A stretch of 64,000 nucleotides of DNA. Origin: Lindgomyces ingoldianus (taxonomy: Eukaryota > Ascomycota > Dothideomycetes > Pleosporales > Lindgomycetaceae). The position numbers and the translations under genes are program-made. The DNA lies in the NCBI RefSeq assembly GCF_010093535.1, contig NW_022985210.1, forward strand, positions 303,509 to 367,508. Reading direction: 5' to 3'. Shown here piece by piece: positions 58,442 to 64,000 of this stretch; positions within the stretch are counted from its first letter, which is position 1; each line of letters starts with the position of its first letter. The notes below the pieces were generated by a model. It had not been told where the DNA came from, did not search any database, and saw only the letters and a list, made by a program, of their open reading frames with translations.

Positions 58442-60290
58442 ATGGCTGATGGATCCAGCCACAGCAGTCATTTCGCGACAACTGTCTCGACAACTGTCTC
58501 GACAACTACGACCAGTAGCGGGCCTCGTACCGTCACCACCAGTCGCACTGTGACAAACCCCGAAGGCACCAACTTTACAACCAGCCCACAATCAACAACC
58601 TTTGTGCATTCCACGATCACCACGGCCTACAGTAGCCCTCAGCAGCAGCATGTTGTTGCCTCAACTGCAACCCATACCGGGCGCCGGCCATCGATTCGAG
58701 TAAGAAGACAAGGCGTAGATCCAGGCATGCAAACTGCCACAAACAATGTTCCACGTGCCACTCGTAGACGAAGCTCGTCGGAACCAGACCCTGCGCAATC
58801 AGGTCCTCCGCAAGATGATCTCGAGATGCGCAAGCACATGACCGCCACTCCTCTCCAGACGCTGCACGAGGAGGGACCAGGCGCTATCACGCCCCAATTT
58901 CTAGCAGTTCCTTCGGCGCGTCTTCTGGAGAGACCTGCTCGGCCAGGCGCTGCTAGAAACTTGTCATCCATTAACATTCGGACGAGGGGGCACGATGCGC
59001 CAGAGTACGAGCCCCAGGTAGTGGATATGCTCGACGTCATTGGTGAGCCGCCTTCCTCATTCGAACGAGGCACCAACTAACCAGCCATGATTTTCAGATC
59101 CGGAAGTTGCAACCCTCACGACGCTGAACAACGTGCAAAACTCCTTATTCATTCCAAATCTTGGTTCCTTCTACCGTCGTCAGGCTACATATGACCTGTC
59201 GCAGTCCTCTCTGGATGATTCTAATGAAGAAATTGGTGTTGCGCAGGGATATCCAGAGGTTGAGCAAGGAAATATTGATGGCGGCAGGCGAAAGGCGTGT
59301 CCTCATTCTTTGAGTCGCCGGGACACAACTGCTACGATATCCTCCGTCCTCACAGGCCTGTCAGAGGGACACAACTACGCTGTCCTACCCCACGGAGCGT
59401 CTCTTTCCGGATGGACTGCGGAGGAGAAGGCTGCCTTGAACGACCATGTACGGCATTTGTTGCACTCACGGTGTGCGAAGTTCAGGCGTAGCATACGGGG
59501 TTTTGGGCGCTACGTCCGAAAACCTGTCGGCTTCCTTGTCTCCCTCTATGCCTTCCTCTTGACCTTCTGGGGCGCGGCCTGGGTGCTCTTTCTCATTGGT
59601 TGGATCAGCGTTCGCGGCCGTCAAACCTACTTCATCGAAATCTGCGATCAGATTCTCACCGCCCTCTTCTGTGTCGTCGGCATTGGCTTCGCGCCATGGA
59701 GAGCGGTGGACACGTACCACATGGTCTTCGTCGCACGCTATGCTCATCTGACTTGGCGTCTGAGGAAGGAGAGGGGTCTGCCAGATCTGAAGGATCGGAA
59801 TGAATTGCCATCCCGACCGCTATCACACGCTTGGGAAACTGGAGAAGAGGTTGGCCCTGAATCTGAAGAGATCGTCTTGACGCCATCGCAACAGCAGAAA
59901 TTAGAACATCACCAGGCCAAGCTAGCTAACTCTCACTCCTTCTACAAGCCTCACGAAACCACCACTCACCACGCTTTTTCCCTCCGCCTTCTTATCGCCA
60001 TTGTTGTTTTGCTCGATTGCCATTCTTTATTCCAGATGGCGCTAGGTGGAACTACTTGGGGAATCTACTACAAGAATCGGCCTAAAGCCTTGACCGCTAT
60101 CATTCTCACATGCAGTATCAGTTGCAACATCTCCGCTGGCATCACCATCAGCATTGGAGACAAGAGGAGCAGGAAGAGGATTGTTGTCGAGCAAATGTTT
60201 AGGCAGGGGTTGACGGAAGAGGCGCTCTCGGCTTTGAGAAGGGAAAGGGGGTTGACGGCAGAGGGTGTTGAGACAGAGAACCCGACTTGA
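58442..60290 (+). CDS. DUF2985 fungal integral membrane protein
   Basis: Predicted 597 residues in two exons with an intron at 59043-59097; splicing joins VVDMLDVI onto DPEVATLTTLNN. Residues 1-200 are Ser/Thr-rich and low complexity, starting with a short coding repeat (TTVSTTVSTTTTSS), and are probably cytosolic and phosphorylated. The membrane part has a helix pair at FLVSLYAFLLTFWGAAWVLFL and ILTALFCVVGIGFAPWRAVD, with the conserved basic-aromatic loop after it, and a second pair at LLIAIVVLLDCHSLFQMA and AIILTCSISCNISAGITISI. This matches the DUF2985 family, whose function is unknown. The C-terminus has VVEQMFRQGLTEEAL. Confidence 0.88.
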
Positions 60291-62299
60291 GGGATTAGGA
60301 GTGAATCGAGTTTGGTTACAAATCTTCAACTGCTTTCCCACTCGTTCTCCCACCGGTTCCGTCTCCCAGCATCCCCCACTTCCCCGATGTCGGACTTAAA
60401 CAGTTACCCAGACATCATACATGCGTTGACATCTGTAGTATAGACTGCTACAAGCTAGACAACCTCTCTCTGTTCCTCGGATGTAATATATCTAGACCGA
60501 GCACGGGTATTGACACTCGCAACACGTGAGGCAGAATCCCCCATCGTATCGCGCGTCTCACTCCCCGCGATTGAACTTGAAGCAATCACGGGCACTGATA
60601 TACGAGTACATGTTATGATGCCTCCGATGAAGTATGCGTCTCCTCGGAGCAGCTTAGTGTTGGCGACGGTCAGACGTTGATGTCCTGACTATTCCTATCT
60701 CCTTATTCTATACACTCGCAGCAAAACACTGGTCGGAGATCTTTCGCGTTCGAGTTCGTCGGTTCCACTTCTACTCGCGCTATTATACTGCCTTCGTCAT
60801 GCCATTGTGGTCGACACATAGAATTTAGCCATCATTGCCCTCGGTCCCTTATGTAACTTCAAGTACACCGGTGGATTACGGGCGAGGTAGAGCAGAGTAA
60901 TGCCAATTATGAATGAGTTGGTATATAAATCGAGATAATAAGCAGGGTAGCTGTGGGGAGTAACTACCGTAGCGAATCTACCATCTCGGCCATTTCCCCC
61001 ACACAAATGAAATGAAACATGTCTTAATGCCTATCGGGAAAATTTCCGATGCGCACTTTCGTTCAACTCAGATACGGCGACAAACCACAGATTCTTTCAT
61101 GGTTTGTTTCTGGTCTTCGAAACTCAGAGTGATATCGCTCGCCTTTCAAGCGCAACGTCGTTTGGTATATTGGAGTGAGTTCAGTGCGCAGTTGCCCCTC
61201 GGGACGCTACTTGGCGAAGATTCGGGGCCTGACCGCATTGCCCTCGCGAAGTTGCAGCGCGAGCCTACATTGGCGTATAGAGCAAACGGTTAGCTTATCT
61301 AAACACAAGGAAGACACGACATCCGCCAATACTATTATTCGGGCTACGCTGAAATATACTTTAACAAGGCGAGTAACTTCTACCTCGCCGTGAGGCCAAC
61401 TGAGCTTGGTTACATGCATCAGTTCAGGGGAAGAACGTTCCGCCTATGATATACTTCGTTGCGGAGGCATTAATTTCTGGTGGAAACTGGATGGCGATGT
61501 GAATTTATGCGATTAGGGTATACGTACTCTCCCATCGTTAAGTTTTCATCTTGTTCATTCTCAGATTTGCAAAGCCGGCGTGAAAGCTTTGCGCCGGCAG
61601 CATGATTCTGCTTCACGTGTGGAGATCCTTTCGAAAGAGTGGAACGGAAAAGTAGCAAAACTGTAAATAAAACCCGATACTGTTGTACTACGAGACAGTA
61701 TGATAAGGTGAACTGTTGTTGTTCAGGTCTGCCTACAAAATCTTTAGGTACATATCTGTTTTGTTTCCCTGGCTGGGTAAGAGGCTTGGGGGTATGCAAT
61801 AACCGGAAAGAACATGAAGGCTCCGCGAGGGGAACAAAGTCTTGGATTCAGCTCACATAGTCCTGGTATCTGCCTCAGGTATATCCTCTCTCGTATCTGA
61901 AAGGTCACTTGCACTGGGCTCTTGGGAATGGCTACCGTAAGTACTTTCCGAGGATCGTGGCTCAAGACGTTCTTCTGGGCATATTGTAAAGCCCTGATCG
62001 CTCGCGTGGAGGACAAAACTGCTAGGTAATGGGTACATTTGGTCGGTTTAGTAGACAGCCGCCCAAACCGATAAAGAGAAAGAAACTGCCTAGATTGGTT
62101 CTGATACACCATACCCTGGGTAGGCCTTCTACAGAAGGTTCCACCTGGCAGTTAGGCTTGTCCAAAACAGACCTCAAGCATTGGCACCACAGCCACGGCA
62201 CGAACCAGATGTAGGCTTTGGTTTTACAATCACCGGAGCCAACGGAGTCGTAAAGAGTGGGGGTTGTTAACCCTCTCTGATCACTTTTCACCTCACCCA
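60291..62299. other. Intergenic, between convergent genes
   Basis: About 2 kb holding the 3' ends of the DUF2985 and F-box genes. Only short overlapping frames are present; no repeat, RNA gene or motif was recognised. Confidence 0.4.
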
Positions 62300-63832
62300 T
62301 TATTCCTCAGCATTCATCGTCAGCGCATCCACGTACAGCCACCCCGGCTCTACATCTCCACGACATATTAAGTCCACTTGTGTGTCTTCGGTCTCTCCGA
62401 TAGGAGCAGGCGTGGACGAGAATAGGACACCCGCCTTTGCAAACAAACGCTGAATGTGCTCCACATTCTCTGGAAAGTGTCCGTACCACGTGTGCCACCC
62501 AACTAGCTCCACTCTCTGTAACTTTGCTAAATGCTGAGTATTCGGGTTCGTGGCTATGGAATATAGAACAAGCTCGATTGATTTGTGATGGTTCGGGTCG
62601 ATGTAGTGGATTTGTGTGGCTGGAAGGTTGGGGTAATGGGGGTTAAAGTAGAACATACAATCGAAGAATGTGAAGCGGAGGGTTTCCAGAGATAGGGGTA
62701 GGGCGTCCGAAAATGCAGACGCGTAGGTTCTTGGATCGGAGTTGAAGAAAATCAGGGGACCGATGTCTAGAGTGTGAAGGTTGGAAGATTTGAGGGCGTC
62801 GAAAAGGTCAATGATTTGGTCTGGTACTATGCCGTCGTTGCACCTGAGCCCCAGAGACTCTAGCGAATCTTTATGTTTCTCCAAGTCTCTAATTAGAGCC
62901 CATGTATCCAATCCTGTGAGGTGGATGTCGCTCATGTCGTTGCAAACGGAGTTGTACTCGAAGGATTTTAGTGCTCGGATCGCGCGCATGACGGGTTTTA
63001 GGTCATCGAGCATGATATGTGAGTCCCGAAGGCGGAGATGCTCAATATTGGAGCCATTCCGCTCGAGATGACTAGTGAAGGAATGGTTGGGGTCTTCCTC
63101 CCATTCGAAGAATGGTTCCGCCTCGTGCCGTATGTAGCAGACTTGGGTGAGCTCAAGGTTCCGCATAGAGGGAAGGATAAGCAGTGAAGTAATGTTTTCT
63201 AATCGCATGGGTCCTTGTATGACAGCTGATGTTAGACGGGAGAATGCATGTGGGGAGCGGGTGAAAATGGGATTGAACCAGTACAGGTGGTCATCCCATC
63301 TGTAGGTCTCAGACACTTCTAAGTGCTCCAAGTTAAGCGCAAATATGAGAAGTGTGTTCAGAAGCCGCTCATCGCCTTCGTATGGTAAGGTAGGTAGTTC
63401 TGTCGCTAGAAGCTGAGCGTACGGCGTCCCTTCATCTAGCTTCTGGATGAGCTCATTGGATGGCGAAATATAACCACGATGCCTATAAGAGTAGTGATCC
63501 GAGTTCTCAGTGAAGTAGTCCCAAGTAATAGTTTTGAGGTGTGAGGCGAGATATGGGTTTGTAGATATTATACGGAGGAAGAGGTACGGATGCCCATAGT
63601 AGAACGAATACCTTAAGTAGAGGAGTTGATTGCTCAGACGGCGGAGGCGCCAGTTGGTGAGGCCGAGGTTATAAACAGTGGAGAAAATACGGATGTGTTC
63701 ATGTCTTCCACAGTGAGAGAGATGGCTGAGGATTTCGAGAAGTAATTCATCGGGTAGAGCTGAGAGGCTTGCCCTGGTGGAAGTCGACATCAAGCCTTGA
63801 CATTGAAATACCGCAAGGTCCACAAGACTCAT
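62300..63832 (-). CDS. F-box domain protein
   Basis: Single exon, 510 residues. An F-box-like motif lies near the N-terminus (LSALPDELLLEILSHL, residues 23-38, then TNWRLRRLSNQLLY). The remainder shows irregular leucine-rich segments (LNLEHLEVSE, LILPSMRNLELT, NIEHLRLRDS, LESLGLRCND, NLHTLDIG) that could form an LRR-like substrate-binding arc. F-box proteins link targets to the SCF ubiquitin ligase. This fungal subclass is large and mostly uncharacterised. The start could be Met1 or Met15 (MSTSTRASLSALP). No introns are needed. Confidence 0.88.
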   Translation of the reverse strand: MSLVDLAVFQCQGLMSTSTRASLSALPDELLLEILSHLSHCGRHEHIRIFSTVYNLGLTNWRLRRLSNQLLYLRYSFYYGHPYLFLRIISTNPYLASHLKTITWDYFTENSDHYSYRHRGYISPSNELIQKLDEGTPYAQLLATELPTLPYEGDERLLNTLLIFALNLEHLEVSETYRWDDHLYWFNPIFTRSPHAFSRLTSAVIQGPMRLENITSLLILPSMRNLELTQVCYIRHEAEPFFEWEEDPNHSFTSHLERNGSNIEHLRLRDSHIMLDDLKPVMRAIRALKSFEYNSVCNDMSDIHLTGLDTWALIRDLEKHKDSLESLGLRCNDGIVPDQIIDLFDALKSSNLHTLDIGPLIFFNSDPRTYASAFSDALPLSLETLRFTFFDCMFYFNPHYPNLPATQIHYIDPNHHKSIELVLYSIATNPNTQHLAKLQRVELVGWHTWYGHFPENVEHIQRLFAKAGVLFSSTPAPIGETEDTQVDLICRGDVEPGWLYVDALTMNAEE

Positions 63833-63867
63833 ATGTCTTCGAAACTTGCGCGAGCTATTCTTAACTA

Positions 63868-64000
63868 ATGGAGATCCTCGAACTTCGAAGAATCAACTCA
63901 GACGCGTCTTGGCTATCGATCGCAGCGATATTTTTCTCGGGCGTTATCATGAGGGTCGATGGCAGTAGTATCTGGCTCTCCCTTGTTTCGGTGCGTCTGA
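63868..64000 (+). CDS. Possible start of a gene cut by the window edge
   Basis: An open frame of 44 codons begins MEILELRRINSDASWLSIAA and stays open to the last base. It contains one hydrophobic stretch. It starts only about 35 bases from the F-box start codon on the opposite strand, which is tight for two divergent genes, so it may be chance. Confidence 0.2.
   Translation, partial: MEILELRRINSDASWLSIAAIFFSGVIMRVDGSSIWLSLVSVRL

Overview
The window is nuclear DNA of a filamentous ascomycete (Pezizomycotina; I cannot fix the class). Genes are interrupted by short introns, mostly 45-65 bases, with GT...AG ends and CTRAY-type branch points. Families such as SesA-NLR, PTH11/rhodopsin-like 7TM, DUF2985, GFA and F-box are typical of these fungi. 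Intergenic stretches are long (0.5-3 kb) and several hold decayed genes. Exon models were built by hand from reading frames, splice signals and family motifs; 5' ends are less certain than internal exons.

Left part (1-21 kb): an NLR-type receptor with very uniform TPR repeats (2.1-5.2 kb), an AT-rich empty stretch, a small SAM methyltransferase (7.3-7.9 kb), a monocarboxylate-type MFS transporter (9.0-10.7 kb), a CCAAT-bearing tandem repeat (11.2-11.7 kb) upstream of a 2OG-Fe(II) oxygenase (12.4-13.7 kb), a probable transposase remnant (14.0-14.6 kb), a bacterial-type Ada sensor/regulator with an acidic tail (15.1-15.8 kb), an APH/ACAD10-like phosphotransferase (17.3-18.6 kb), and a dead short-chain dehydrogenase (20.0-21.0 kb).

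Centre (21.9-38.3 kb): a metabolic block. A zinc alcohol dehydrogenase and a mitochondrial tricarboxylate-type carrier lie beside a hydantoinase/oxoprolinase-DUF917 fusion enzyme. That enzyme is transcribed divergently from an NCS1 nucleobase/hydantoin-type permease. The promoter they share carries a duplicated module of about 52 bases: a GATA site plus a perfect CGG-N4-CCG palindrome. This looks like uptake and breakdown of a cyclic amide (hydantoin, oxoproline, allantoin-like) under nitrogen control. A secreted alpha/beta hydrolase, an unrecognised two-exon protein, a GFA-type zinc protein and a malate/TDT-family transporter follow.

Right part (38-64 kb): a gene-poor block with a stand-alone secreted subtilase propeptide and two ruined 2OG oxygenase copies (40.5-45.6 kb). 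Then come an amino-acid/GABA/choline-type permease, a rhodopsin-like 7TM gene, a second rhodopsin-like gene in tandem with a secreted GMC oxidoreductase, a DUF2985 membrane protein, an F-box protein, and possibly the start of a gene at the right edge.
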